64,000 bases of DNA. It comes from Odontesthes bonariensis (lineage: Eukaryota > Chordata > Actinopteri > Atheriniformes > Atherinopsidae). Shown piece after piece: positions 33,679 through 48,300 of this stretch. The position numbers were made by a program, and so were the translations under genes. The notes below the pieces were generated by a model that made no database searches, was not told where the DNA came from, and saw nothing but the letters and a program-made list of their open reading frames with translations. The stretch covers positions 16,978,467 through 17,042,466 of the forward strand of contig NC_134529.1 of assembly GCF_027942865.1 (NCBI RefSeq), read 5' to 3'. Every line of letters starts with the position of its first letter. The first letter of the stretch is position 1.

Positions 33679-36083
33679 GGTTTGTGTTTCCTGGAGCTCC
33701 AGCTGAGATAGCTTCCTGCTTTTCCTTGTGACAGCGTGGCTCTTGTCAATGATACGATTCACTGAGCCCGGCGTTCTTCTTCGTTGAAGTTTTTACGGCA
33801 GCTTGTGTCATTAAAGCTGTGTTACTGCCATCTTCTGGATCCTGTTCCAGATAAGACTTTATGAATGCTTCTCTATTAAGTGGAGAAAACTGTTTATGTG
33901 CCTTATTCTTAGCCTGAAATCGTACATGGCCATATGATGCTGGTTTTTCATGACTTCATATTTTGCCTCCAAGCAACCAGACTTTCTTGTAACCTTTTAA
34001 AGTAGCCTAGTCTTGAGCAATAGTTCTCCAGCTTTTTGTGGGCCTTTCAATGTTTTTTTTTTTTTAAGGATATTGACTGTTTTTTCCACTCATTTTCGGT
34101 CCAGTTCTTGCACCTGACCATTTTCAGAGGACTGTGATCTTTTTTTTGTTTATGTCGAAGTGACATAACACTGACCCATGAATCATTGCGGGCTACGCTG
34201 AAGAATAAAGGTGCTCATAATATAGCCATCCCCATAAAGGTGACCTTTAACCTTGTAAGAATTGTACAAACTCGGTTTGTGCCTAGCATACTTTTATTCC
34301 ATTTATGATCGCAGGTGCTTCAATAATTTGCTGCATTTGTTCAGGTTATTTCAGCAAAGCATTTCAAAGAAGAAGAAAATAGAGGAGACTCTTGCCCAGA
34401 ATGACTAGTACTGCAAACCTTCCTTGGTCTATAAAAAAATATGAAACCAAAAAATATTTTTTTAAAATATCCAGTATTCTTTAAAAAAAGCAAAAACAAT
34501 GTGCCTATACTCTGTTTTTAATATTTTATTATTCAATCTACAATTTCAGCTATGATCCCATCACTTTATTTTTCCTGTAGTCTTTTTTCTCCCTTTTTTC
34601 GTACCGACTTACTATATGTAAATCTGCAATAAAGATTTTTTTAAAAATGAGAAATAATAAATAACAGGGCAGTGACACCCTTCAGTTTTTTAGGGGCTCA
34701 AGTCGCAATAGTCTATTTAGTTTTGGAATCTTTTTAACTGAGTGAAATGACCCGGAAGTATCTGCGTAGTGTCCATGATGAAAGCGAGGTGCGATGCATG
34801 CTTGCTTAATTATCTCCTTTAGTAGAAAATACACAGGTCCATACTTTATGGGAGAAAGGGAATAATTCCATTCAATTACACCTACAATTCTTCCTGCTAG
34901 CCATGATGTTTTTCATGAGATTGAGGAAAAGAGCTGAGGAAAAGGCTTCTCTTAATATTTGATTGGACCACATTTTCGTATACGTCATGTGACGCATTAC
35001 GCTGAGCCTGCACGTCAGAGCACTCTTTCCCCACAGATTAATCTTTGCTTAATATTCTACAGGGATGCGTGGAGTATCGATTCGCAGCATATAATAAAAC
35101 CACATGGCATAGGTGTTTTTTTTTTTTTTTTTTACAATAACATGTATTATGCTCTCAAAATGTGTAAATGGCTACTTGCATTTTTCATCTCCATGATCAA
35201 GAAACGCCTAAAGAAAATCTGTTTTAATCTTTCTGGTTGCTGTGTTTTTGGGACAATAAAAACGTAGCGATAATTAAACTCACAAAAGCTAATTTTAACC
35301 GTAGATCCAGCCTACTGGTCATTTCGAGGGCGCATGAAGAAATATGTCATCTTCATCATCTGGTGCTTGCACACCTGTGATGCATAGTACATGCGGCATC
35401 GCACAAACCATAGTCACGCTCGTAAATTAACCCTTTGTCGCATAGTGACAACAGTTTCCGTAGTGACCCCACGTCGTCACCCCTGTATAGGCTCGCTATA
35501 TGTCGACGCGTGTTGTCCAACTGTGTCCACGAGCCCTGCAGATTATAGATGGACGAATAGATAAGGTTGATAAAAAGAAAAAAGAAAAACAAACTGCAGA
35601 AGCAAGGAGAGGGTATCCCCGCCTGTCTTTTCCTGCTTCAGTGAATCGTGCGCTGCGTAACACTGGGAGGGGTGCACGTTTTCTGTCCGTCCGAGGAGGC
35701 GACTACAGCACCTGAGGCGGCGGACGCATAAAAAGATAGCGAAACGCTCGTGTCTGACAGCCGAAGAAGACACTGCGGGTTCTCCTCTTATTTTGAAAGC
35801 TCTTTTATCCCGATGCACCGAGGCGGGAGGAAAGCCAGTCAAACCTGATGTCCCGATTTATGGAGTACTGATTAGCATTTTTTGATTCACACACATTTTG
35901 GGATTTTTCAATCGTGCAGCCTTTTTCATTGGCCATTTTTTTTAAAGAACTGCTGCGGGGTAAGGAAATAGCTTTCATTGCCGGCAAAGGGTTACATAAC
36001 CGAGTGGCTTTAGCTGTCCAAGGTGCTGAACTGAACGGTCGAAGCCTACAACGGGACGAGCCGAGGGGGATTCTCAACCTTGC
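33679..36083. other. Divergent intergenic region pgm3 / snap91
   Basis: Includes the upstream part of the pgm3 leader exon (from 33678 upwards) and the snap91 promoter. The middle (about 33850-35300) is AT-rich with poly-T/A runs and no coding signal. From about 35340 to 36080 it becomes CpG-richer and is the likely snap91 promoter and first leader exon. Confidence 0.55.
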
Positions 36084-36213
36084 GTAAGTCTGCTAATGTC
36101 AAAGCCCACGATATCAACGTGACCTCACAATTTAATACTAAAGTAATATTTATATGGTGATTTGTGTGTGTGTGTTTTTTTTGTTTTTTTTTTGTCTTTT
36201 TCCGCCCACACAG
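36084..36213 (+). other. snap91: Candidate 5' UTR intron of snap91
   Basis: CCTTGC|GTAAGTCTGC at 36083/36084 is a strong donor and the (T)n-rich TCCGCCCACACAG ending at 36213 a good acceptor. This would leave a non-coding first exon ending at 36083 and a second exon from 36214 that carries the ATG at 36372. Inference from splice signals only. Confidence 0.4.
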
Positions 36214-36371
36214 AAGGTCACGGGCCTATCAGTCGGTAATACGAAAGCACTGGTGCCATCTCACCGAACCAACAGGAAGCCGGGTTATATTCATACCTAT
36301 ATATACATTTTTTTTTTATTTCGGCCAGTGGTATTATAGATTCCTGAGGTGGTTGACTGAACGGAGATAAA

Positions 36372-39300
36372 ATGTCGGGGCAAACGCTCACGGATCGCAT
36401 CGCCGCTGCGCAGTACCAGCTAACGGGATCGGATATGGCCCGCTCTGTCTGCAAAGCCACCACTCATGAAGTGATGGCGCCCAAGAAAAAGCACCTGGAC
36501 TGTAAGTATAGTCCTTTCGCCCCTTCTCCTAATGCATAAAGCATCTCTTAAGAGCCTCGGCTAACATGCCTCACAGCATGCACCCGCAAACACACATGCC
36601 ATCATCACCATTATAAGTAGCTATTTGCTTAGTCTTTTATCCTAATTGGGTGTGGTGCTATAATGAAATGATGTAGCCACGATGATGACCCCTTTGTTGA
36701 CCCTTTGTGTCAGCCTCCAGTGAAGATTATTGAAACCCAGTGATGGAAAGGGAGAGCAGGAGACAGTGACAGGGTTAGAAAAGAGGTCATTATTTAAGAC
36801 AGGCTGACAGAACAAATTTATTTATTTTTCCTTGTGCTATCATTACACCACTTTTGCCAAAATTCACACTGAAACAGACTCCAGCAGAGGCGATGAAGGC
36901 TTCTGAGTGTGGAAATGGTAAACTGTAAGTTTCAAAAGGTAAATTTCAAGCTATGCTGTCTGAGCAATGCGCCCTGTCTCTCAGAGAGTTTGGGTCAGTA
37001 TAGGACTGTGAAGTCACAGCTGAGTATAATCATCACAGTTTTATTGACACGTCTAGTGATGACAGCAGGGGCCACCTTATGACAAATCATGATTAGTCAC
37101 TGTCATCCACCACAAATACTGAGTCAAACCAAAGCAGCGGCGTGGCACTGAATACAGATGACTGGGGTTCTGGTTGGCTCCGTGTTGCTTTTGCTTTCCC
37201 CGTTTCTGTGTGTTTTCATGACTAGAAAGGTCTGGTCCCGCATCTTGCTCCTGGACTTATATCTTGTGATCCGCTCCCTTGCTGAATAATTCAATAATCA
37301 GCCAATGACTGCCTTGCATTATTTACACAGCCAAAGGTGATAAGGCTAAAGCTAGCATGCGCCAGAGACCATTGTTTCCTCATTCTCTGCTGTGTCTCTG
37401 TGTGTTTGCTTTCTGTCGCTATCTTTCCAGCAGTACAGACTTGGACATTTATGTCTGTTTGGCAAACTGTCTGTGATATACACCTCTTTTTCACCTTTCT
37501 GTTGATGTTAGCTTTTGAAAAAACGCAGACCTGTACGACCGTCTCATTTGATTAATGATGCTATTTGCATACATACTGAATACAGACAATATTTGCCCAT
37601 TAGGTTTTTAATCAGTGAGGTTGTATTGCGTCTATTTCTGGGGCAATTCAACGGACTTCTTGTGTGTATATGGGCCACAGTGCTTGTCTTGAAATCTTGG
37701 CCGAGACAAAAGTCATCACCTCCCAAAGAAAAATGCATGCCACAAGGAAAATCAAAAATGAGTGGATGAAAGTTGCAACAAGTAACTCAAATAAGTAACC
37801 TCAAACTGTAAGCAGTAAGTGTAATTTATTCAGTGCGGAAAGATCCAAGCTTAGGCCACTTAATTTAGCCATAGCTCACAAGAATCGATTTTTAGTGCAG
37901 TGCATAACCAGAGAGCTCACAGTTATTGCTTTCTGACATATACACAGTGACCCTTGGGGTGGATGTGCATGCCTGTTGTTAGAGGTAGTTGTGCAGTGTA
38001 GTTGCCATAGCAACAGATTGCAAGTATCAGGATAGCCACTGTAATGACAGAGGGGGACAGTGAGAAAGAAGAGGGCAAATGACATGCTTGTCATCTCACT
38101 GCAGGTGCAATCACAATGATACACAATGGTACAGTAGTTCTTTAATCAAAACACACCAAAATGATGAGTGTTAATGCAAACATCACTGACGCTCTGAGGT
38201 GAAATAAGTGCATTGTTTTTAAGCTCATCATACTGTCACACAATGTTAAAGATAAGCAAGTGTTAGTGTACAATGTAGAGTTGTTAGTTTGGGAAGTGCC
38301 TATGGACGCATTATTCAGTGGCAAAAAAAAATAGTGAAGGTTGCATGTGTGTGCAGGACTTTAATCTATATGTATATGTATACATGTATATAAATAGTAA
38401 AAAAAAAAAAGAAAATGGACGACCTTTTGATTGAAATGCTTGAATTTCATTCATTCCAAATGAAGGGCTGTTGTGCAGCAATGAAGCTCTTTCTCTCTGT
38501 AACATAAACAAAATGGGATGATTTAGTCATGACCAGACATGGCAGATATAGTGAAAAAAAACCTGGAGGACATGTGTTTCAAATTTCTAGAGAACCTGTT
38601 GAATTCACTCAGTACCAAGGGGCAGTAGATTTGAACTGAAGATAAGTCAAGCTGCAAACCTGCTGGGTACAGACATGGCTGTTCTGATGAATGGACTTAA
38701 TATGTTGTCCTGAACATAAAGATGATCAGCACAAATTTTTTGTTGATATAAAACTTTTGCTTTTTGTGAGCAACGTAAAAAGAACCACACCTTAAGCTTC
38801 ATTATACAACATGTGATGGAATAATGAAAACAAATATTGAATCTAGATTGTAAATATATTGGAGTCATGTCAGATAACCCTTTGCTTGTAAAATGCAAGG
38901 TTTTTATAAGCAGATCTGCACACGGATAAGCAAAATCTGTATAGGGATGAGATTGAGATTTTTGTAACCATAAGTTTCCAGATTGTGTGGCTGGCTGTTC
39001 AGATAGCATGGTTGTTTTCTCTCTGTGTTGGTCCTGTGATGGACTGGGGATCTGTCCAGCAAGTATCCTGCCTCTCACCCAAAGTCAGTGAGGATAGACT
39101 CCAGGCCCCTGCCAAGACCCTGAATAGGATGAAGTATGCATAGAAAATGTAGTCTGTTATTCAGATATATCTGCTGCTTACACCAGAAACCCAGAAATTT
39201 TGTGTGCTTCTACCTGAGGTAGTTATCAAAGTGTCATGGCTCATTAATTTAAGTGTAAATACAAGAAGTGGATGTTCTGGGGTTATATGTTTATCTATTT

Positions 39301-42300
39301 CTAGCTTGGAGCACTAACTCGATGAAGTCTTTTCGTGTCTAGAAGGTAAACCTATTGAAAGTTAATAGAACCAGTTGTTTCTTTTTATTACCCATAGTTA
39401 AAGCCAGCCTAAATGTTTATCTTTTACTTTATTCCCCCAAAATGTCAAACTATATTTCAAGCCCCCCTCCACTAAACATTGTACTTTTTCTTCTTTTTCC
39501 AACAGTTTACTGTTTGAGTTTTACTTTGTGTAGGTGCAGCATTTGTCACCAGAAGGCTGTCCTAACATTCATGTAATGAAAATATAAATTTTCTGGGTGT
39601 GCTCTGAAAGTCTGATATTTGAATGCAGGCCTAGAGGTATGAGCATGATTTGTGACCTCACAAACTGTTTAGACGTCAATCCTGGTCCAACATTCAGCAT
39701 TCACACTCCACACATTTGTGCTTTAGTTACCTTTATCTGGACTTTTCTGGCTACCACTAGTGATTTGTTGTGTAACTGTACAACACAACAATCCCAGTCA
39801 GACTTGGACACAGAGTAGAAAAAACACACGCGACACACACTTGCACAGTGTGAGGTCTCACAGTTCATTCTTAGAACCCTCCTCTAGGCTGTGGATTACC
39901 GTAAGAATCTTTATTTAGCTCTGCCAATCCTCATTATGCACGGACACACAAGTCGTATGCCAGTGAGTGTCTGTTTCAGGTGGTGATACCACAACAGAAA
40001 TTGGATTATTGCCTATGATATACGGCTCCATAAAAGATAAAAATCACAGACCCACACACACAGTTATTTACAGCTGAGCAATTGAGAAAAAAATGTCTGT
40101 GGATGGGTACTGTGTTCATGATGTTACTAGAAATATTGGCTTGCAGCTGAGCCTGTGACATGATAATGTTATATAATCACATTTCACCATTGTGGACCAT
40201 GTCCCTGTGTGTGTATCATTTCAAAAGGCTGTAGAAGACTGTGGAAAAATGGACTAAAATCCAACACAGGGTGAAGACTGATGAACCGAGCAAAAGAGAA
40301 TACAGAGCACCAATGTGGGAGAATGGAAACATAGACGTTTAAATTAAGTGACAAATGTCGCATGCTGCCTTCATTAAACATGAAAACATCAGGCTCCATT
40401 AGAGCAGCTACTGTGTGGCTGTTACCATCTGGTCAAGCTGTACATACAGACTGGAGTCTAATTAGTTCCACAAAGATCAGAAGAAGATTTGTGATTATAC
40501 CATCATCTTTTAAAGCCAGATGAAACATTCACACTCATTAAAATAATGAATCACTTGTATTCTTTTCAATCACTTTTGGTGTCCGTTTTGTGCTGGGAAG
40601 ATTGTCATTACTGTCTAACATCTTACGGTCTTGCGATAAAAAGCTAATAATGGCGATGTGTTCAAACAGGGTGTGTGAGGTGTGGATGTGCCGTATGTGT
40701 GTTGTGATGGGGGTGGACTGCCAGACATCCGCCACAAAAAGACTTGGATCAGAGATTAGCATTAATCTGTTTACGCGCCCCAACTGTAGTAACCCTTAAC
40801 CCCTCCGTGCAACCTGCTGCCATTCTTTATTGTAAGTCCTGCATGAATTACAGTGAGATACCTATTTGAGGCAAATACACTCAATCTTATTGACTGTAAC
40901 GGCCTTGCTTTCTTTCCATTAATGTTGAAGCCTGCCAATATTTGTTGCACTGCTATCTAGATACACTGCAGCCTGACCTTCTTAATTTATAGTTTACTTA
41001 CTATTTTAGTTTGAGCACAAATACATAATTTGCCTTTGTATTTATATATATCACATATGTCAAATATGTTTAGGGACTCTATTGTATGACTACATTGTCG
41101 AACATCCTGCAACATACTATATGTCTGGATAAAATAGCCCAAGATATCCTATTTCAAAACTCATGATCGCATTGGTGAAGATAGAAATGAGTATGATCAT
41201 TAATCAGTGAGAAAAGTCATTTGTTGATTTGTTGAAATTTGTTAAAGCACAAGTATAAGGTTTCAGTTATTGATTATAAGGAAATATTATGCCTGTTTAA
41301 CAAATACAAATTGGGAGCATTGCTAAAAGGCCAATATAAATAGTTTCAGTGTTGCAAAGCACAGTTTAATAGTACAGGTGACGTAAAATGGGCTCCAATT
41401 ACATAAGATCAACCCACTTTCTGACATAAAATATTGGCATTTTAGATCATCACAACAGTGTCATCTTTCCACTGCACCAAAAGAGCCGGGTCCTTCTGTT
41501 GTTACCGAAGCCAAACAAAACAGAGAGTGAAAATGAAACTAAAGAACCAAGGGTCTCCCACGGGATTTGAACCAAACTTCTTCATGTTAACATGTTTGTT
41601 GGTTGATATTGGAGATGCACATGCTGCGATATGAAGGACTGGATGAAAAATGTAGAGATTATCCCAATCTGTGGTTTGTAGAAAGTTGAAATGATATCTT
41701 TTTTATTCTTGTCAGACCGTCTCAACAGCATTGCATAAGCAGTGGAAAATGATTTGGCAGCACCATAACATTCTAGGACAGGAGAGGAGAATGCAGCCTG
41801 AAATGAAGCAGGCAGACTTATTCCAGTCGACATCCTAGTCGTCAGACTGGAGTTGATGAAACCACACAACTTGGTAACTGATGAATCATTTCAGTGAACT
41901 GTCTCCAGTTTCAGGGTGTCCAAATGGATCATTTTTTAGATATAATGCGAGAGTAGATTAAGAAGAAAACGATTGATCTGCTCAGTTTCCTTACTCAGTG
42001 TGAACCAGAATGGCTTAAGAACTTGAACTTTCTTTTGATTTTATTTACACACAAATATTCATGTCTGCATCTTGCACTGTGGTGTTACTGTTGGAAAAAG
42101 TTGTTGTAGCCTTACAAAATCATATAAGCAACTGTCTAAATACTACCTTTCTGATAGTTGTTTTGACATTTGGTGTTGCCAGAACAACATTTTGCTTTTC
42201 TTGCTTAAGAGGAAGACAACTGCTCATCATCAGTGTGGCAGAAAGTGTGCCTAAAATAAACTGCAGTATTATGTATGTGTTTGACTTCAAGTTCCTCAGT

Positions 42301-45300
42301 AGAACACAGACCATTGTTTGGATTCCATTGCACACTTTAACCTGTATCATTAAAATCAAATGTTACATGTCTGCACCCTTCCTGCTGCACTTATATGTTT
42401 TGTATTCCATTTTGTGTTTGTGTAGTGGTGTAAACCCTTTGCTTTTAGAGAGCTCTCTGTCTCAGTGTCAACCAGGGAAGTGACAACCAGTGGAAGGGAT
42501 GACAAAGCATCTTACTGTCTCTGCCTGCATTGTCAGCATGTGTGTGTGCCTGTTTGTGTGCGTGTGGGTTCTTGTGCCAATCTTATTCTGGATGTGTGTA
42601 GGGTCTTCTTTCTGGCTTAATATTCTCATGGGTGTCTGGAGCAGCTCCGCAGTGAACACTCAGCCTCTTCTTCGCCAGAGTTTAATCAGAGCAGTTTAAT
42701 CAAAGCAGCAAACTATGCAGACATTTTCATGAGGATAAACTATAAATCCCTTCCCTTTTTTAATGTATGCTATCTGATGAGTGTTACATGGCACTAAATG
42801 GAAGGAGAGCTTTGACAGATTAAAGATGTCTTAATGTCTTTGTGGCTGTGTTGCAGACCTGGTGTCAGCCACCAATACCACCAACGTGAACATCCCTCAG
42901 ATGGCTGACACACTGTTTGAACGAGCCACCAATGCTAGCTGGGTGGTTGTCTTCAAGGCCCTCGTCACCGCACATCACATGTGCGTCCACGGCAATGAGG
43001 TTAGTGAGTGCCATACCGCCTGAGCACGTGTGGAGCAATGGATATGTTCCAATTGTCTTTCCCATCAAAAGATGAATGAGAAAGAATTGGCCATACAAAT
43101 CAATGGGTTATCACCCTTTTTAATTGTGTAACGAATGAGTTACTGCATCAGAGAGCTAAAATTTCTCTTTCGAGGCCAGTTTGGGCGTCGACCGTGTATG
43201 TGAAATCTGACGTTTTATGAATAAACAGAGGGTTTGACCGCAGATGCTTAAATACACTGAATACAGTGTGTCTTGTGTGAACATAAGATCTGTAAAATCT
43301 GCAGCATAAAAATATCGGAGTGTCTATTTGCACCCCTGGTACAAATAGCCTTGGCCACACAGCTGAGCTATTCACACCCCGTGACGTAACACCAAAATAA
43401 AAGCTGCTGGCTTGCACAAAAAAACATGGCGGACATCCGTTTTTTCGTTATCAGAAAGTGAAGAATACTGCTAGGTTTCGGCACTAATATCTGTTCCAAT
43501 TAAAAACTAGATGGAAACATTGTGTTTTATTTTCATAATCGATGTTCAGTGAACACATTACAACCGTCAGTTTGTTAGTTTTTAGAAATTTCGCGATCAT
43601 GACCTTCAGCCATATTAACAATAAAGTTACCTGCACAACACAGATATGTTATAGGATCAACTAGCGTAGTGGTAAGCGATTTGGGTAAAGATGTAGGAGT
43701 CCCGGGTTCGATTCTTGCCCGATGCGTTTTGGCAGTGAGAAATGATAGTGCGCATACCAACGTCTCTGCAGAGAAGGCGCGCAATTTGAAAAACAATTCA
43801 GTTCGCAAACGGAAGTTTTGATTGCAACAATTAGCTAGTGCACCAGGGTGTAAATAGCACACTTTGCTATAAATAGCATACATTATTCTGAATGTCTATT
43901 AGCACCCCTGGTACAATAGCCTTACACTATTCACACCACTGATCTATAAAGAAGGTTCTTTATAGATCTGTGATTCTTCACACCCTGTGAATTACCACCA
44001 AAAACACCTTGCTCGTGAGCACAAAGGCCATTTTAATAAATGGAGTTTAACATAACAGATTGGTTGAGGAATTGAAATCTTTCTCATCAGGACAAGGCGC
44101 AGTTCTGAGTAGAAAGCTTCTACATGGTCATGTAAAAAATGTCTTATAATAAGTAGATCATAGCTCTGTAAATGAGAATGCGAGTATCATAAAAGAGGCA
44201 TTTCCATTGCATATTTTGCATTAAAATTGAATTATGTGATCAATATGCCAGTGTAAATGCACCGGGGTACAAATAGCATACACTTCTAATTGCACCAGAC
44301 GGGGTATCAATAGAACACATTGCTGAGTGCACCGGGGTACGAATAGCATTCACTTCTATTTGCACCAGGGTACAATCAGCATACAGTGCTAATTGTACCA
44401 GGGGTGCAAATAGCCTTACCCTAAAAATATTGAAAAAGTATAACAAAATAAGTCCCAATTAGTGGAATTTAAATATTTGTTTGGTTGTAATGCTCATCTG
44501 TCATTGCTACACATGCTAAATGTATTTTTCTTTCTCAGAGGTTCATTCAGTACCTGGCTTCAAGAACCTCCTTGTTCAACCTCAGCAATTTCATTGACAA
44601 AACCGGCTCTCATGGTAAGAAGATAGAATTGATCCTGTATAAATGTATATGTATGATGTATAGCATGTCAAAATAGGTACAGAACAAGAGGGATCCACAT
44701 AAAGACAGACATCTGGTAAATAGAAGAACACGGACACACATGCAAATAGATGTTTTCAATGTCTGAGGCTAAATTTAGTAAAACAAAACCACAAACCTCC
44801 CACATTTTTTTCAAAACATTAGAAAATTTGAAATTCTCTACTGTTTTTTGGATGTTAGAGATTATCAAAGCTGCCAAATTTGTAGTTTCTAAGGAGTGTT
44901 TTTGGTTATTTTGATAAGATATAATTTTTCCCACAACTAGAAAAAGAATATCCAAGAGAACACCCAAGAGCGATGTGTTTATTTGACTATACCTTGTATG
45001 TATAGTATTAATGAGATAAGCCAGCGTAATATTTGAACGATGAACATAACATTTCCAAAGATGAGTCTCTTGTTATTGCAGTTCATTGGTGATTTTGGTT
45101 GAGATTTTAACCCTTAAAAGTCAAGTTATGATAAATGTATGAAATTTTACAATCCATTTGATTAAATGCCATTCCTTGAGCCATGCTCTGAAGAATAAAT
45201 CTCCAGTTCAGTCGCACTGATGTGAACTAAACTTTCCTGTTTTATTCTTGCCCATATTCTGTAAGTATTTAACTGGGGTAGAGGTGGGAGGGAGTTGTTA

Positions 45301-48300
45301 CGTTGATACCTCATTCACAACCTGACTTTTTCTGTTTATGTTTTATTCCTAATAACACAATAAAATGTGTCAGTTTTTGGGCTGTTGATAGAAACCTAAT
45401 GTACTAAATGTAAACTTCTGAGGAAGTTTCTTGATGATAGTCACCCTGTATTTTGGTGTCTTGTGCCTCACTGGAGTCACATGAACTTTTGTGCATGTTT
45501 TAATTTTTTTTTTTTTTATTGAATAGTTTTTAAGATGGTCTTTTTTGTGTTTTCCATTTTATTTTTTATCTGGTAAAGAAAATTTTAGTTTTAGTTGCTC
45601 TCACCCAAAATTTAAATTCTCACTAACCCAAAAGTAAACGTAGTTGCTGATGCTCGAAGACACAGTTTAACGTAGCTTCCCACTGGAACACGGAAAGCTC
45701 GTGATATGCAACACATGAGAGGAAAATACGGTGCTGAGCATTTCCTGGTTTCCGTTTCTGTTCAGGCTATGATATGTCCACGTTCATCAGGCGGTATGGA
45801 CGGTACCTGAACGAGAAAGCCTTTGCCTACCGTCAGATGGCTTTCGACTTCACCAGAGTCAAGAAAGGGTACGTTAACATCAGATATCTTTCTCTTTACC
45901 TCCTTGAAGCGCTTGTCATTTAGTATTCTACTCATTTAAGATCAGGGACAGTTTTAATGTCTTTGAGCTTACTGTTCTTTTGTGTAAAATACCCTTTGTG
46001 TTGGATCCTCTCAGTGCCGAGGGAGTGATGAGAACCATGACCACTGAGAAGCTGCTGAAAGGCATGCCTGTTCTGCAGACTCAGATCGACACACTCCTGG
46101 AGTTTGATGTGCGTCTTTACTCTTATTCACTTACAGTCTTTTTCCTGAGGTTTTCATCTTGCTGATCATAACCTGATTGTCCTGTCCCACCTCCTCTCAG
46201 GTTCACCCAAAGGAGCTGAACAACGGGATCATCAATGCTGCATTCCTGCTTCTCTTCAAGGACATGGTCAAGCTGTTTGCATCCTACAATGATGGAGTCA
46301 TCAACCTATTAGGTCTGTAGTCCACGCAGGATTAATGCAGTTAAAAAGAAACACAAATTAGAGTGTTTGTTAGTTTTCGAATCTTGTTTTTGTGCACAGA
46401 GAAATTTTTCAAGATGAAAAAAAGTGAATGTAAGGAGGCCTTGGAGATTTACAAGAGGTTCCTGACCAGGGTGACAAAAATTGGGGAATTCATAAAGCTT
46501 GCTGAGGTAGGAATAAAGTGTGCTATTCAGCATCACTATCATAACTGAGCTGTGTTGAGTCTCTGCAGTGTGATGATACTGGTTTTACTTTTGTCTTATC
46601 TTTAACAGACTGTTGGAGTTGACAAAAACGACATTCCTGACATCAACTATGTAAGTTACATTTCATAGTAACTCCTTGTTCTTATTTATTATTCCTTTGA
46701 AGAATTGGGAGCAGGAATGTGACTCACATTAATCAATCAGTCACAGCATCAATCCCTCCACACACACATTCACACACACAAGCTCGTGTCTCATCCAACA
46801 CCATGTCCTCACTCAGTGTCTCCACCCGGGGGTTGTGGTGGATCTAGCTGACTCAGATGACGAAGACTGTCCTTTTAAATCCCTTGAGGACCCGGTAACC
46901 ACCGAAACAAAAGGGTGCCCTGGCTGAGTGCCTGTTTAACTACAGGATGAAGTGTTGACATGTTGATCTTTTAATTTAATTTGACAAAGCAAATGTGTGG
47001 GTTTGTGTGCTTATGCGTGCATGTCCATGCTGCAGTGATATTTTCAGAAGCTTTGCCCCCCTTTTTTTCCTCGTAGATGAAATGTTTACTTGGAGTTTTG
47101 TTGGAAGAATTATTTCTTGGTGACTCCAGTTTTATTTTATTTTATTTGTCAGGCTCCCAGCAGTATCCTGGAGTCTCTGGAAACACACATGAACGGTCTG
47201 GAGGATGTAAAAGGTGGAAAGAAGGGGTAAGACAGCGTTTTGGACAATCATTTTCAATTGGAGTTACATAGAAACAAAAGCAAATCAGGCTGAGATGCTC
47301 CCTCCGTCTCGCTCTTCTGTTTTCAGAATTTGCCTCCCTTTTTTCAAAGTTGACATAAATATCACACAATGCCTGAATGTGTCTCTCAAGTTTCAAGTTT
47401 CACCTCGAACAGCTAAGTCTCACTACAAAATGCGTGTTAGGAACATTTGTTAATTTGTCCAAAACCTAGAATTGTCACAATCCATGGATGTCAACTGTGA
47501 GATGGCAACAAATCCTCAGGCTGTTACTTTCTGCAGGGCCACGTTCATGTGACATAACAGTAGTTGCAAAGCATGAATCGTAAAATGTAAAAGCCATAAC
47601 CATGCAGACTTTTGTAGTGGTCTAACCTTGTATTTTTATATCTCGGCGTAAACATTGTGTCTTAATTCCAATACTCACTATGCACTTTTAATTTTAATCC
47701 TAGCTATTTGGGGTTGTGAGTTTAGTAAAAATGTAAAGAAATTGTGAGAGGGAAGGAAATAAAACAGGGCCGTGGACAATGTACAGAACGAGTATTGGCT
47801 CATCGAGTGCCACCTTCCACTTTATAAGTGTTTGTAGCTGTTTATTGTTGTAGCTGTTTGTACTAAAACCCAAACATATAAATGTCATTTTCTAAAATAT
47901 GGAATCTTTTAGGAACCACCCGAAAGGTTGGTAGAAACATACTTTTTATTTTTTTCTTTAACCCCTCCTCTTTTCTATTCTCCTTTATGTTGATTTGGGA
48001 ACAACAGTGAAGGGTGAGCATATATTGTAAATGATGTATTTGAGTTTACTAACTGCTTAGAAAACTACGAAGATGTATTTGCTATCACCCCAACCCATGG
48101 TAGAAATTTGCACATTATTCTCATGTGAATTAGGTGCACATAATGCAGATTATGCTTCATCTAACTTGATTCACATGTGGAAATGTGTGTTTTGTTGCTG
48201 TGTGACTTCATGTGTGATTTTTGAAAGAGACACATGTGTGGACAAATGGTAGGCCACATGTGTACTGTCATATGCGATGTGGATCGGTGCATGAAGGGTT

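Larger units (their letters stand above)
43318..44425. repeat. Block of palindromic CTATTTGCACC/GGTACAAATAG repeats
   Basis: In snap91 intron 2. A short imperfect palindrome (CTATTTGCACC, short centre, GGTACAAATAG) appears at about 43322-43352, as variants near 43845 and 43893, and then as spaced units between 44255 and 44420 (GCACCGGGGTACAAATAG and variants). A longer segment after the palindrome (attcacacc...accaaaa) recurs at about 43370-43405 and 43929-44005, so the block contains an internal duplication. A tRNA-like segment lies between the two copies. It resembles a non-autonomous hairpin element rather than a simple satellite. Confidence 0.6.

Noticed and set aside
41550-41575. tRNA T-arm-like sequence on minus (GGTTCAAATCCCG)
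   Set aside because: No D-arm, anticodon arm or matching acceptor stem lies at the required distance.
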